64,000 nucleotides of DNA from Auanema rhodensis (lineage: Eukaryota > Nematoda > Chromadorea > Rhabditida > Rhabditidae): contig OZ059899.1 in the NCBI GenBank assembly GCA_964057225.1, forward strand, positions 21,336,501 to 21,400,500, read 5' to 3'. Shown piece by piece: positions 53,001 through 64,000 of the stretch; positions within the stretch are counted from its first letter, which is position 1, and every line of letters starts with the position of its first letter. Both the position numbers and the translations under genes were made by a program. A model generated the notes under the pieces. It did not search any database. It was not told where the DNA came from and saw nothing but the letters and a program-made list of their open reading frames with translations.

Positions 53001-53219
53001 CACAGATCGACGCAGCTTAAAAATCCGCATCGAATGCACTATACTACATTGAGAAACGCTTAATACAAAAATTAGTTATGATCGTTTGAAAAATGATGCA
53101 TTAGTGTATGTTAAGTTTCCATGTACAATCAACATTGCTTCCAAAAACATTTTGACAAAAATTTTTTCGAAAAATTTCAAAATAATTTAGCAAAAAGTAG
53201 ATGTTTTTAGATTCCTTTT
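49712..53219 (+). repeat. Ten-monomer segmental tandem duplication, copy 1 (3508 bp)
   Basis: Ten A monomers with rare marks in fixed order: an R-type cactaac monomer; attgaaaaacgc (about 50244); another cactaac; attgaaaaacgc again (about 50945); ctatacaac (51284); atttaacaaa (51781); gttaag with caatcaac (about 52058); gcctta; aattaaacaaa (about 52833); and gttaag with caatcaac (about 53111). Every mark except the last recurs 3508 bp to the right. It contains an embedded two-monomer repeat, where the attgaaaaa and cactaac monomers alternate near 50.1-51.1 kb. Confidence 0.9.
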
Positions 53220-56200
53220 TTCAAGGCAAAGACGATGGACAATGTTATTCAACAAAAAAATTAATTCTTCAGGGTGAAAATCGAGGATATATGTGTGAAC
53301 TTATATCAGTTGATATCTCGGTGCATTTTTAAGCTAGCGCAAATCTGATAACACAGATCGACGCAGCTTAAAAATCCGCATCGAATGCACTATACTACAT
53401 TGAGAAACGCTTAATACAAAAATTAGTTATGATCGTTTGAAAAATGATGCATTAGTGTATGTTGAGTTTCCATGTACACTAACATTGCTTCCAAAAACAT
53501 TTTGACAAAAATTTTTTCAAAAAATTTCAAAATAATTTAGCAAAAAGTAGATGTTTTTAGATTCCTTTTTTCAAGGCGAAGACGATGGACAATGTTATTC
53601 AACGAAAAAATTAATTCTTCAGGGTGAAAATCGAGGATATAAGTGTGAACTTATATCAGTTGATATCTCGGTGCATTTTTAAGCTAGCGCAAATCTGATA
53701 ACACAGATCGACGCAGCTTAAAAATCCCCATCGAATGCACTATACTACATTGAAAAACGCTTAATACAAAAATTAGTTATGATCGTTTGAAAAATGATGC
53801 ATTAGTGTATGTTGAGTTTCCATGTACACTCAACATTGCTTCCAAAAACATTTTGACAAAAATTTTTTCGAAAAATTTCAAAATAATTTAGCAAAAAGTA
53901 GATGTTTTTAGATTCCTTTTTTCAAGGCAAAGACGATGGACAATGTTATTCAACGAAAAAATTAATTCTTCAGGGTGAAAATCGAGGATATATGTGTGAA
54001 CTTATATCAGTTGATATCTCGGTGCATTTTTAAGCTAGCGCAAATCTGATAACACAGATCGACGCAGCTTAAAAATCCGCATCGAATGCACTATACTACA
54101 TTGAGAAACGCTTAATACAAAAATTAGTTATGATCGTTTGAAAAATGATGCATTAGTGTATGTTGAGTTTCCATGTACACTAACATTGCTTCCAAAAACA
54201 TTTTGACAAAAATTTTTTCAAAAAATTTCAAAATAATTTAGCAAAAAGTAGATGTTTTTAGATTCCTTTTTTCAAGGCGAAGACGATGGACAATGTTATT
54301 CAACGAAAAAATTAATTCTTCAGGGTGAAAATCGAGGATATAAGTGTGAACTTATATCAGTTGATATCTCGGTGCATTTTTAAGCTAGCGCAAATCTGAT
54401 AACACAGATCGACGCAGCTTAAAAATCCCCATCGAATGCACTATACTACATTGAAAAACGCTTAATACAAAAATTAGTTATGATCGTTTGAAAAATGATG
54501 CATTAGTGTATGTTGAGTTTCCATGTACACTCAACATTGCTTCCAAAAACATTTTGACAAAAATTTTTTCGAAAAATTTCAAAATAATTTAGCAAAAAGT
54601 AGATGTTTTTAGATTCCTTTTTTCAAGGCAAAGACGATGGACAATGTTATTCAACGAAAAAATTAATTCTTCAGGGTGAAAATCGAGGATATATGTGTGA
54701 ACTTATATCAGTTGATATCTCGGTGCATTTTTAAGCTAGCGCAAATCTAATAATACAGATCGACGCAGCTTAAAAATCCGCATCGAATGCACTATACAAC
54801 ATTGAGAAACGCTTAATACAAAAATTAGTTATGATCGTTTGAAAAATGATGCCTTAGTGTATGTTGAGTTTCCATGTACACTCAACATTGCTTCCAAAAA
54901 CATTTTGACAAAAATTTTTTCGAAAAATTTCAAAATAATTTAGCAAAAAGTAGATGTTTTTAGATTCCTTTTTTCAAGGCAAAGACGATGGACAATGTTA
55001 TTCAACGAAAAAATTAATTCTTCAGGGTGAAAATCGAGGATATATGTGTGAACTTATATCAGTTGATATCTCGGTGCATTTTTAAGCTAGCGCAAATCTG
55101 ATAACACAGATCGACGCAGCTTAAAAATCCGCATCGAATGCACTATACTACATTGAGAAACGCTTAATACAAAAATTAGTTATGATCGTTTGAAAAATGA
55201 TGCATTAGTGTATGTTGAGTTTCCATGTACACTCAACATTGCTTCCAAAAACATTTTGACAAAAATTTTTTCAAAAAATTTCAAAATAATTTAACAAAAA
55301 GTAGATGTTTTTAGATTCCTTTTTTCAAGGCAAAGACGATGGACAATGTTATTCAACAAAAAAATTAATTCTTCAGGGTGAAAATCGAGGATATATGTGT
55401 GAACTTATATCAGTTGATATCTCGGTGCATTTTTAAGCTAGCGCAAATCTGATAACACAGATCGACGCAGCTTAAAAATCCGCATCGAATGCACTATACT
55501 ACATTGAGAAACGCTTAATACAAAAATTAGTTATGATCGTTTGAAAAATGATGCATTAGTGTATGTTAAGTTTCCATGTACAATCAACATTGCTTCCAAA
55601 AACATTTTGACAAAAATTTTTTCGAAAAATTTCAAAATAATTTAGCAAAAAGTAGATGTTTTTAGATTCCTTTTTTCAAGGCAAAGACGATGGACAATGT
55701 TATTCAACAAAAAAATTAATTCTTCAGGGTGAAAATCGAGGATATATGTGTGAACTTATATCAGTTGATATCTCGGTGCATTTTTAAGCTAGCGCAAATC
55801 TGATAACACAGATCGACGCAGCTTAAAAATCCGCATCGAATGCACTATACTACATTGAGAAACGCTTAATACAAAAATTAGTTATGATCGTTTGAAAAAT
55901 GATGCCTTAGTGTATGTTGAGTTTCCATGTACACTCAACATTGCTTCCAAAAACATTTTGACAAAAATTTTTTCGAAAAATTTCAAAATAATTTAGCAAA
56001 AAGTAGATGTTTTTAGATTCCTTTTTTCAAGGCAAAGACGATGGACAATGTTATTCAACAAAAAAATTAATTCTTCAGGGTGAAAATCGAGGATATATGT
56101 GTGAACTTATATCAGTTGATATCTCGGTGCATTTTTAAGCTAGCGCAAATCTGATAACACAGATCGACGCAGCTTAAAAATCCGCATCGAATGCACTATA

Positions 56201-56727
56201 CTACATTGAGAAACGCTTAATACAAAAATTAGTTATGATCGTTTGAAAAATGATGCATTAGTGTATGTTGAGTTTCCATGTACACTCAACATTGCTTCCA
56301 AAAACATTTTGACAAAAATTTTTTCAAAAAATTTCAAAATAATTAAACAAAAAGTAGATGTTTTTAGATTCCTTTTTTCAAGGCAAAGACGATGGACAAT
56401 GTTATTCAACAAAAAAATTAATTCTTCAGGGTGAAAATCGAGGATATATGTGTGAACTTATATCAGTTGATATCTCGGTGCATTTTTAAGCTAGCGCAAA
56501 TCTGATAACACAGATCGACGCAGCTTAAAAATCCGCATCGAATGCACTATACTACATTGAGAAACGCTTAATACAAAAATTAGTTATGATCGTTTGAAAA
56601 ATGATGCATTAGTGTATGTTGAGTTTCCATGTACACTCAACATTGCTTCCAAAAACATTTTGACAAAAATTTTTTCAAAAAATTTCAAAATAATTTAGCA
56701 AAAAGTAGATGTTTTTAGATTCCTTTT
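53220..56727 (+). repeat. Ten-monomer segmental tandem duplication, copy 2 (3508 bp)
   Basis: Directly adjacent repeat of 49712-53219 at an exact offset of 3508: attgaaaaacgc near 53752 and 54453, ctatacaac at 54792, atttaacaaa at 55289, and aattaaacaaa near 56341. Identity is lost only in the tenth monomer, where copy 2 has gttgag, cactcaac and ttttttcaa instead of gttaag, caatcaac and ttttttcg. Near-identity over about 3.3 kb points to a recent event. Confidence 0.9.
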
Positions 56728-59700
56728 TTCAAGGCGAAGACGATGGACAATGTTATTCAACGAAAAAATTAATTCTTCAGGGTGAAAATCGAGGATATAA
56801 GTGTGAACTTATATCAGTTGATATCTCGGTGCATTTTTAAGCTAGCGCAAATCTGATAACACAGATCGACGCAGCTTAAAAATCCCCATCGAATGCACTA
56901 TACTACATTGAGAAACGCTTAATTCAAAAAATTAGTTATGATCGTTTGAAAAATGATGCCTTAGTGTATGTTGAGTTTCCATGTACACTCAACATTGCTT
57001 CCAAAAACATTTTGACAAAAATTTTTTCGAAAAATTTCAAAATAATTTAGCAAAAAGTAGATGTTTTTAGATTCCTTTTTTCAAGGCAAAGACGATGGAC
57101 AATGTTATTCAACGAAAAAATTAATTCTTCAGGGTGAAAATCGAGGATATAAGTGTGAACTTATATCAGTTGATATCTCGGTGCATTTTTAAGCTAGCGC
57201 AAATCTGATAACACAGATCGACGCAGCTTAAAAATCCCCATCGAATGCACTATACTACATTGAGAAACGCTTAATTCAAAAAATTAGTTATGATCGTTTG
57301 AAAAATGATGCCTTAGTGTATGTTGAGTTTCCATGTACACTCAACATTGCTTCCAAAAACATTTTGACAAAAATTTTTTCGAAAAATTTCAAAATAATTT
57401 AGCAAAAAGTAGATGTTTTTAGATTCCTTTTTTCAAGGCAAAGACGATGGACAATGTTATTCAACGAAAAAATTAATTCTTCAGGGTGAAAATCGAGGAT
57501 ATATGTGTGAACTTATATCAGTTGATATCTCGGTGCATTTTTAAGCTAGCGCAAATCTAATAATACAGATCGACGCAGCTTAAAAATCCGCATCGAATGC
57601 ACTATACAACATTGAGAAACGCTTAATACAAAAATTAGTTATGATCGTTTGAAAAATGATGCCTTAGTGTATGTTGAGTTTCCATGTACACTCAACATTG
57701 CTTCCAAAAACATTTTGACAAAAATTTTTTCGAAAAATTTCAAAATAATTTAGCAAAAAGTAGATGTTTTTAGATTCCTTTTTTCAAGGCAAAGACGATG
57801 GACAATGTTATTCAACGAAAAAATTAATTCTTCAGGGTGAAAATCGAGGATATATGTGTGAACTTATATCAGTTGATATCTCGGTGCATTTTTAAGCTAG
57901 CGCAAATCTAATAATACAGATCGACGCAGCTTAAAAATCCGCATCGAATGCACTATACTACATTGAGAAACGCTTAATACAAAAATTAGTTATGATCGTT
58001 TGAAAAATGATGCCTTAGTGTATGTTGAGTTTCCATGTACACTCAACATTGCTTCCAAAAACATTTTGACAAAAATTTTTTCGAAAAATTTCAAAATAAT
58101 TTAGCAAAAAGTAGATGTTTTTAGATTCCTTTTTTCAAGGCAAAGACGATGGACAATGTTATTCAACAAAAAAATTAATTCTTCAGGGTGAAAATCGAGG
58201 ATATATGTGTGAACTTATATCAGTTGATATCTCGGTGCATTTTTAAGCTAGCGCAAATCTGATAACACAGATCGACGCAGCTTAAAAATCCGCATCGAAT
58301 GCACTATACTACATTGAGAAACGCTTAATACAAAAATTAGTTATGATCGTTTGAAAAATGATGCATTAGTGTATGTTGAGTTTCCATGTACACTCAACAT
58401 TGCTTCCAAAAACATTTTGACAAAAATTTTTTCAAAAAATTTCAAAATAATTTAGCAAAAAGTAGATGTTTTTAGGTTCCTTTTTTCAAGGCAAAGACGA
58501 TGGACAATGTTATTCAACGAAAAAATTAATTCTTCAGGGTGAAAATCGAGGATATAAGTGTGAACTTATATCAGTTGATATCTCGGTGCATTTTTAAGCT
58601 AGCGCAAATCTGATAACACAGATCGACGCAGCTTAAAAATCCGCATCGAATGCACTATACTACATTGAGAAACGCTTAATACAAAAATTAGTTATGATCG
58701 TTTGAAAAATGATGCATTAGTGTATGTTGAGTTTCCATGTACACTCAACATTGCTTCCAAAAACATTTTGACAAAAATTTTTTCAAAAAATTTCAAAATA
58801 ATTTAACAAAAAGTAGATGTTTTTAGATTCCTTTTTTCAAGGCAAAGACGATGGACAATGTTATTCAACAAAAAAATTAATTCTTCAGGGTGAAAATCGA
58901 GGATATATGTGTGAACTTATATCAGTTGATATCTCGGTGCATTTTTAAGCTAGCGCAAATCTGATAACACAGATCGACGCAGCTTAAAAATCCGCATCGA
59001 ATGCACTATACTACATTGAGAAACGCTTAATACAAAAATTAGTTATGATCGTTTGAAAAATGATGCATTAGTGTATGTTAAGTTTCCATGTACAATCAAC
59101 ATTGCTTCCAAAAACATTTTGACAAAAATTTTTTCGAAAAATTTCAAAATAATTTAGCAAAAAGTAGATGTTTTTAGATTCCTTTTTTCAAGGCAAAGAC
59201 GATGGACAATGTTATTCAACAAAAAAATTAATTCTTCAGGGTGAAAATCGAGGATATATGTGTGAACTTATATCAGTTGATATCTCGGTGCATTTTTAAG
59301 CTAGCGCAAATCTGATAACACAGATCGACGCAGCTTAAAAATCCGCATCGAATGCACTATACTACATTGAGAAACGCTTAATTCAAAAAATTAGTTATGA
59401 TCGTTTGAAAAATGATGCCTTAGTGTATGTTGAGTTTCCATGTACACTCAACATTGCTTCCAAAAACATTTTGACAAAAATTTTTTCGAAAAATTTCAAA
59501 ATAATTTAGCAAAAAGTAGATGTTTTTAGATTCCTTTTTTCAAGGCGAAGACGATGGACAATGTTATTCAACGAAAAAATTAATTCTTCAGGGTGAAAAT
59601 CGAGGATATAAGTGTGAACTTATATCAGTTGATATCTCGGTGCATTTTTAAGCTAGCGCAAATCTGATAACACAGATCGACGCAGCTTAAAAATCCCCAT

Positions 59701-62700
59701 CGAATGCACTATACTACATTGAGAAACGCTTAATTCAAAAAATTAGTTATGATCGTTTGAAAAATGATGCCTTAGTGTATGTTGAGTTTCCATGTACACT
59801 CAACATTGCTTCCAAAAACATTTTGACAAAAATTTTTTCGAAAAATTTCAAAATAATTTAGCAAAAAGTAGATGTTTTTAGATTCCTTTTTTCAAGGCAA
59901 AGACGATGGACAATGTTATTCAACGAAAAAATTAATTCTTCAGGGTGAAAATCGAGGATATATGTGTGAACTTATATCAGTTGATATCTCGGTGCATTTT
60001 TAAGCTAGCGCAAATCTAATAATACAGATCGACGCAGCTTAAAAATCCGCATCGAATGCACTATACAACATTGAGAAACGCTTAATACAAAAATTAGTTA
60101 TGATCGTTTGAAAAATGATGCCTTAGTGTATGTTGAGTTTCCATGTACACTCAACATTGCTTCCAAAAACATTTTGACAAAAATTTTTTCGAAAAATTTC
60201 AAAATAATTTAGCAAAAAGTAGATGTTTTTAGATTCCTTTTTTCAAGGCAAAGACGATGGACAATGTTATTCAACGAAAAAATTAATTCTTCAGGGTGAA
60301 AATCGAGGATATATGTGTGAACTTATATCAGTTGATATCTCGGTGCATTTTTAAGCTAGCGCAAATCTGATAACACAGATCGACGCAGCTTAAAAATCCG
60401 CATCGAATGCACTATACTACATTGAGAAACGCTTAATACAAAAATTAGTTATGATCGTTTGAAAAATGATGCATTAGTGTATGTTGAGTTTCCATGTACA
60501 CTCAACATTGCTTCCAAAAACATTTTGACAAAAATTTTTTCAAAAAATTTCAAAATAATTTAACAAAAAGTAGATGTTTTTAGATTCCTTTTTTCAAGGC
60601 AAAGACGATGGACAATGTTATTCAACAAAAAAATTAATTCTTCAGGGTGAAAATCGAGGATATATGTGTGAACTTATATCAGTTGATATCTCGGTGCATT
60701 TTTAAGCTAGCGCAAATCTGATAACACAGATCGACGCAGCTTAAAAATCCGCATCGAATGCACTATACTACATTGAGAAACGCTTAATACAAAAATTAGT
60801 TATGATCGTTTGAAAAATGATGCATTAGTGTATGTTAAGTTTCCATGTACAATCAACATTGCTTCCAAAAACATTTTGACAAAAATTTTTTCGAAAAATT
60901 TCAAAATAATTTAGCAAAAAGTAGATGTTTTTAGATTCCTTTTTTCAAGGCAAAGACGATGGACAATGTTATTCAACAAAAAAATTAATTCTTCAGGGTG
61001 AAAATCGAGGATATATGTGTGAACTTATATCAGTTGATATCTCGGTGCATTTTTAAGCTAGCGCAAATCTGATAACACAGATCGACGCAGCTTAAAAATC
61101 CGCATCGAATGCACTATACTACATTGAGAAACGCTTAATACAAAAATTAGTTATGATCGTTTGAAAAATGATGCCTTAGTGTATGTTGAGTTTCCATGTA
61201 CACTCAACATTGCTTCCAAAAACATTTTGACAAAAATTTTTTCGAAAAATTTCAAAATAATTTAGCAAAAAGTAGATGTTTTTAGATTCCTTTTTTCAAG
61301 GCAAAGACGATGGACAATGTTATTCAACAAAAAAATTAATTCTTCAGGGTGAAAATCGAGGATATATGTGTGAACTTATATCAGTTGATATCTCGGTGCA
61401 TTTTTAAGCTAGCGCAAATCTGATAACACAGATCGACGCAGCTTAAAAATCCGCATCGAATGCACTATACTACATTGAGAAACGCTTAATACGAAAATTA
61501 GTTATGATCGTTTGAAAAATGATGCATTAGTGTATGTTGAGTTTCCATGTACACTCAACATTGCTTCCAAAAACATTTTGACAAAAATTTTTTCAAAAAA
61601 TTTCAAAATAATTTAACAAAAAGTAGATGTTTTTAGATTCCTTTTTTCAAGGCAAAGACGATGGACAATGTTATTCAACAAAAAAATTAATTCTTCAGGG
61701 TGAAAATCGAGGATATATGTGTGAACTTATATCAGTTGATATCTCGGTGCATTTTTAAGCTAGCGCAAATCTGATAACACAGATCGACGCAGCTTAAAAA
61801 TCCGCATCGAATGCACTATACTACATTGAGAAACGCTTAATACAAAAATTAGTTATGATCGTTTGAAAAATGATGCATTAGTGTATGTTAAGTTTCCATG
61901 TACAATCAACATTGCTTCCAAAAACATTTTGACAAAATTTTTTCGAAAAATTTCAAAATAATTTAGCAAAAAGTAGATGTTTTTAGATTCCTTTTTTCAA
62001 GGCAAAGACGATGGACAATGTTATTCAACAAAAAAATTAATTCTTCAGGGTGAAAATCGAGGATATATGTGTGAACTTATATCAGTTGATATCTCGGTGC
62101 ATTTTTAAGCTAGCGCAAATCTGATAACACAGATCGACGCAGCTTAAAAATCCGCATCGAATGCACTATACTACATTGAGAAACGCTTAATACAAAAATT
62201 AGTTATGATCGTTTGAAAAATGATGCATTAGTGTATGTTGAGTTTCCATGTACACTCAACATTGCTTCCAAAAACATTTTGACAAAAATTTTTTCAAAAA
62301 ATTTCAAAATAATTTAGCAAAAAGTAGATGTTTTTAGATTCCTTTTTTCAAGGCGAAGACGATGGACAATGTTATTCAACGAAAAAATTAATTCTTCAGG
62401 GTGAAAATCGAGGATATAAGTGTGAACTTATATCAGTTGATATCTCGGTGCATTTTTAAGCTAGCGCAAATCTGATAACACAGATCGACGCAGCTTAAAA
62501 ATCCCCATCGAATGCACTATACTACGTTGAGAAACGCTTAATTCAAAAAATTAGTTATGATCGTTTGAAAAATGATGCCTTAGTGTATGTTGAGTTTCCA
62601 TGTACACTCAACATTGCTTCCAAAAACATTTTGACAAAAATTTTTTCGAAAAATTTCAAAATAATTTAGCAAAAAGTAGATGTTTTTAGATTCCTTTTTT

Positions 62701-64000
62701 CAAGGCAAAGACGATGGACAATGTTATTCAACGAAAAAATTAATTCTTCAGGGTGAAAATCGAGGATATATGTGTGAACTTATATCAGTTGATATCTCGG
62801 TGCATTTTTAAGCTAGCGCAAATCTAATAATACAGATCGACGCAGCTTAAAAATCCGCATCGAATGCACTATACTACATTGAGAAACGCTTAATACAAAA
62901 ATTAGTTATGATCGTTTGAAAAATGATGCCTTAGTGTATGTTGAGTTTCCATGTACACTCAACATTGCTTCCAAAAACATTTTGACAAAAATTTTTTCGA
63001 AAAATTTCAAAATAATTTAGCAAAAAGTAGATGTTTTTAGATTCCTTTTTTCAAGGCAAAGACGATGGACAATGTTATTCAACAAAAAAATTAATTCTTC
63101 AGGGTGAAAATCGAGGATATATGTGTGAACTTATATCAGTTGATATCTCGGTGCATTTTTAAGCTAGCGCAAATCTGATAACACAGATCGACGCAGCTTA
63201 AAAATCCGCATCGAATGCACTATACTACATTGAGAAACGCTTAATACAAAAATTAGTTATGATCGTTTGAAAAATGATGCATTAGTGTATGTTGAGTTTC
63301 CATGTACACTCAACATTGCTTCCAAAAACATTTTGACAAAAATTTTTTCAAAAAATTTCAAAATAATTTAGCAAAAAGTAGATGTTTTTAGGTTCCTTTT
63401 TTCAAGGCGAAGACGATGGACAATGTTATTCAACGAAAAAATTAATTCTTCAGGGTGAAAATCGAGGATATAAGTGTGAACTTATATCAGTTGATATCTC
63501 GGTGCATTTTTAAGCTAGCGCAAATCTGATAACACAGATCGACGCAGCTTAAAAATCCGCATCGAATGCACTATACTACATTGAGAAACGCTTAATACAA
63601 AAATTAGTTATGATCGTTTGAAAAATGATGCATTAGTGTATGTTGAGTTTCCATGTACACTCAACATTGCTTCCAAAAACATTTTGACAAAAATTTTTTC
63701 AAAAAATTTCAAAATAATTTAGCAAAAAGTAGATGTTTTTAGATTCCTTTTTTCAAGGCGAAGACGATGGACAATGTTATTCAACGAAAAAATTAATTCT
63801 TCAGGGTGAAAATCGAGGATATAAGTGTGAACTTATATCAGTTGATATCTCGGTGCATTTTTAAGCTAGCGCAAATCTGATAACACAGATCGACGCAGCT
63901 TAAAAATCCGCATCGAATGCACTATACTACATTGAGAAACGCTTAATACAAAAATTAGTTATGATCGTTTGAAAAATGATGCATTAGTGTATGTTGAGTT
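56728..64000 (+). repeat. Mixed A monomers at the right end
   Basis: About 20.7 A monomers after the ten-monomer duplication. P-like ccccatc/taattc monomers, here with ttttttcg instead of tgttttcg, occur near 56.7-57.4, 59.5 and 62.3 kb. The ctatacaac monomer recurs at 57602 and 60061. A rare ttttaggttcc variant occurs near 58472 and 63388. The last two or three monomers are ggcgaag/ataag types resembling each other. No regular unit longer than the six-monomer copy at 59891-61995 is obvious. Confidence 0.85.
59891..61995 (+). repeat. Six-monomer third copy of part of the 3508-bp unit
   Basis: The monomer order here matches 51114-53219 at an offset of about 8777 bp: ctatacaac, atttaacaaa, gttaag with caatcaac, gcctta, a taacaaa monomer, then gttaag with caatcaac. 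The fifth monomer has atttaacaaa (61611) where the other copies have aattaaacaaa. The sixth has a one-base deletion in the A-tract (gacaaaatttttt, about 61930). Confidence 0.8.

Larger units (their letters stand above)
23134..64000 (+). repeat. Satellite A array, right segment (40.9 kb)
   Basis: About 116 monomer equivalents of A, all on the same strand, without any interruption. Monomer type order changes along it. A flank-like part at 23.1-28.3 kb is rich in caaatta and ttttcaagc monomers. Then come a seven-monomer repeat (28295-33214), a P-Q-T-U-R five-monomer zone (34267-50061), a ten-monomer duplication (49712-56727), and a mixed part to the end. The tgttttcg mark disappears after about 48.6 kb. 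The window ends mid-monomer at gttgagtt, so the array continues to the right. No gene is visible. Confidence 0.97.

Noticed and set aside
56243-56434. Identical second 63-codon open reading frame
   Set aside because: It is an exact copy of the frame at 52735, carried by the 3508-bp duplication, so its identity reflects duplication and not coding constraint.
1-64000. CRISPR array
   Set aside because: The repeats are 351 and 176 bp, directly adjacent and similar over their whole length, with no unique spacers and no cas genes.
1-64000. CENP-B box in the A or B monomer
   Set aside because: I looked for the pattern TTCG-4-A-2-CGGG. A has ttcg followed by aaaaa near monomer position 297 but no CGGG after it, and B has no match. 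A degenerate or lineage-specific box cannot be excluded by eye.
1-64000. tRNA, 5S rRNA or other RNA genes in the repeats
   Set aside because: No cloverleaf, Pol III A/B-box pair or rRNA-like stretch is recognisable in either monomer. The hairpins are short and AT-rich.
1-64000. Firm assignment to a named beetle (Tribolium-type) satellite
   Set aside because: Monomer lengths and AT content are compatible, and parts of B look vaguely familiar, but I cannot verify a match without a search of a repeat database. A strong hit of the B or A consensus there would settle it.

Overview
The window is uninterrupted satellite DNA. It consists of two AT-rich tandem-repeat families, both always in the same orientation, and every base belongs to one or the other. 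I see no gene, RNA gene, transposon, telomere repeat or unique sequence. This is a eukaryotic heterochromatin-type locus, most likely a centromeric or pericentromeric array. The species cannot be fixed from sequence alone. An insect is my best guess, and the monomer lengths resemble tenebrionid beetle satellites, but this rests on loose recollection and no database search.

Family A has a monomer of 351 bp (350-352 bp through single-base indels, about 31% GC) and covers about 58.2 kb, or roughly 166 monomer equivalents. Family B has a monomer of exactly 176 bp (about 32% GC) and covers about 5.8 kb: 29 full and 6 truncated copies in six blocks. I start A monomers at the word ttcaaggc and B monomers at gaagcgag; both phases are arbitrary.

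Layout: A 1-1681; B 1682-2683; A 2684-13038; B 13039-14040; A 14041-14566; B 14567-14864; A 14865-15390; B 15391-16920; A 16921-17446; B 17447-18448; A 18449-22131; B 22132-23133; A 23134-64000. All six B blocks have the same left and right junctions with A, so the A-B-A arrangement arose once and was then copied. Block sizes are 6, 6, 2, 9, 6 and 6 monomers; the odd sizes are explained by unequal exchange between B monomers.

The A arrays have changing higher-order structure. There is a ten-monomer spacing of 3511 bp near 4.3-8.5 kb, a seven-monomer repeat of 2460 bp at 28.3-33.2 kb, and a five-monomer repeat of 1755 bp with 3- and 4-monomer derivatives at 34.3-50.1 kb. A ten-monomer tandem duplication of 3508 bp lies at 49.7-56.7 kb. 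Each A monomer carries several short inverted repeats and a run of A/T tracts. Each B monomer carries two CACGTG palindromes. The only two longer open frames, both 63 codons, are identical copies of one satellite variant in which a stop codon was lost, and are not genes.
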